Assembly (NCBI RefSeq): GCF_035294165.1
Contig: NZ_DATGLN010000135.1
Coordinates: 1-5,280 of the forward strand
Direction of reading: 5' to 3'
Length of the DNA stretch: 5,280 nt
Source of the DNA: Chthonomonas sp035294165
GTDB lineage: Bacteria; Armatimonadota; Chthonomonadetes; Chthonomonadales; Chthonomonadaceae
The notes under the pieces are model-generated. The model was given only the letters and a program-made list of their open reading frames with translations, did not search any database and had not been told where the DNA came from. Shown piece after piece: positions 5,277 to 5,280 of this stretch (the stretch's first letter is position 1; each line of letters starts with the position of its first letter). A program made the translations under genes and the position numbers.

Positions 5277-5280
5277 GTGA

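Noticed and set aside
1..5280. CRISPR array, insertion sequence, tRNA or rRNA
   Set aside because: No regularly spaced direct repeats, transposase-like reading frame, cloverleaf or rRNA-like sequence was found.

Overview
The window carries three protein genes and three compact regulatory stretches. It looks like the chromosome of a free-living bacterium with moderate G+C. The alanyl-tRNA synthetase has a shortened motif-2 region and a 'LFTGSGMQQF' segment. I associate these with Chloroflexota/Armatimonadota/Deinococcota-type enzymes rather than proteobacterial ones. Together with an FG-GAP/ASPIC-UnbV protein and a PhyH-family dioxygenase, this makes an Armatimonadota-like host (for example a Chthonomonas relative) my best guess. 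That assignment is inference only. No mobile element, CRISPR array, tRNA or rRNA is visible.

Layout: (1) Positions 2-1303 (+) hold the C-terminal 433 codons of an FG-GAP/VCBS beta-propeller protein ending in an ASPIC/UnbV domain; its N-terminus lies left of the window. (2) Positions 1304-1390 are an 87-nt gap with a -10-like element and a 12-bp inverted repeat whose right arm contains the alaS Shine-Dalgarno. A second, mutually exclusive hairpin begins at the stop codon of the upstream gene. (3) Positions 1391-4117 (+) are a complete alaS encoding 908 residues. (4) Positions 4118-4189 are a convergent intergenic gap with a strong GC-rich hairpin. (5) Positions 4190-5038 (-) are a complete PhyH-family Fe(II)/2-oxoglutarate dioxygenase gene encoding 282 residues. 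(6) Positions 5039-5280 are non-coding upstream of that gene. They contain a near-consensus minus-strand promoter, a perfect intrinsic terminator about 100 nt downstream of it, and a further 100 nt before the dioxygenase start.

The genes do not form an obvious pathway. alaS is an essential housekeeping gene, the propeller protein is probably exported, and the dioxygenase is a stand-alone gene of unknown substrate.

The regulatory DNA is the most notable part. The promoter plus terminator upstream of the dioxygenase implies either a free small RNA of about 100 nt or a conditional leader (riboswitch or attenuator of no class I recognise). The alaS leader can hide its ribosome-binding site when transcription comes from upstream, but not when it starts at the promoter inside the hairpin loop.
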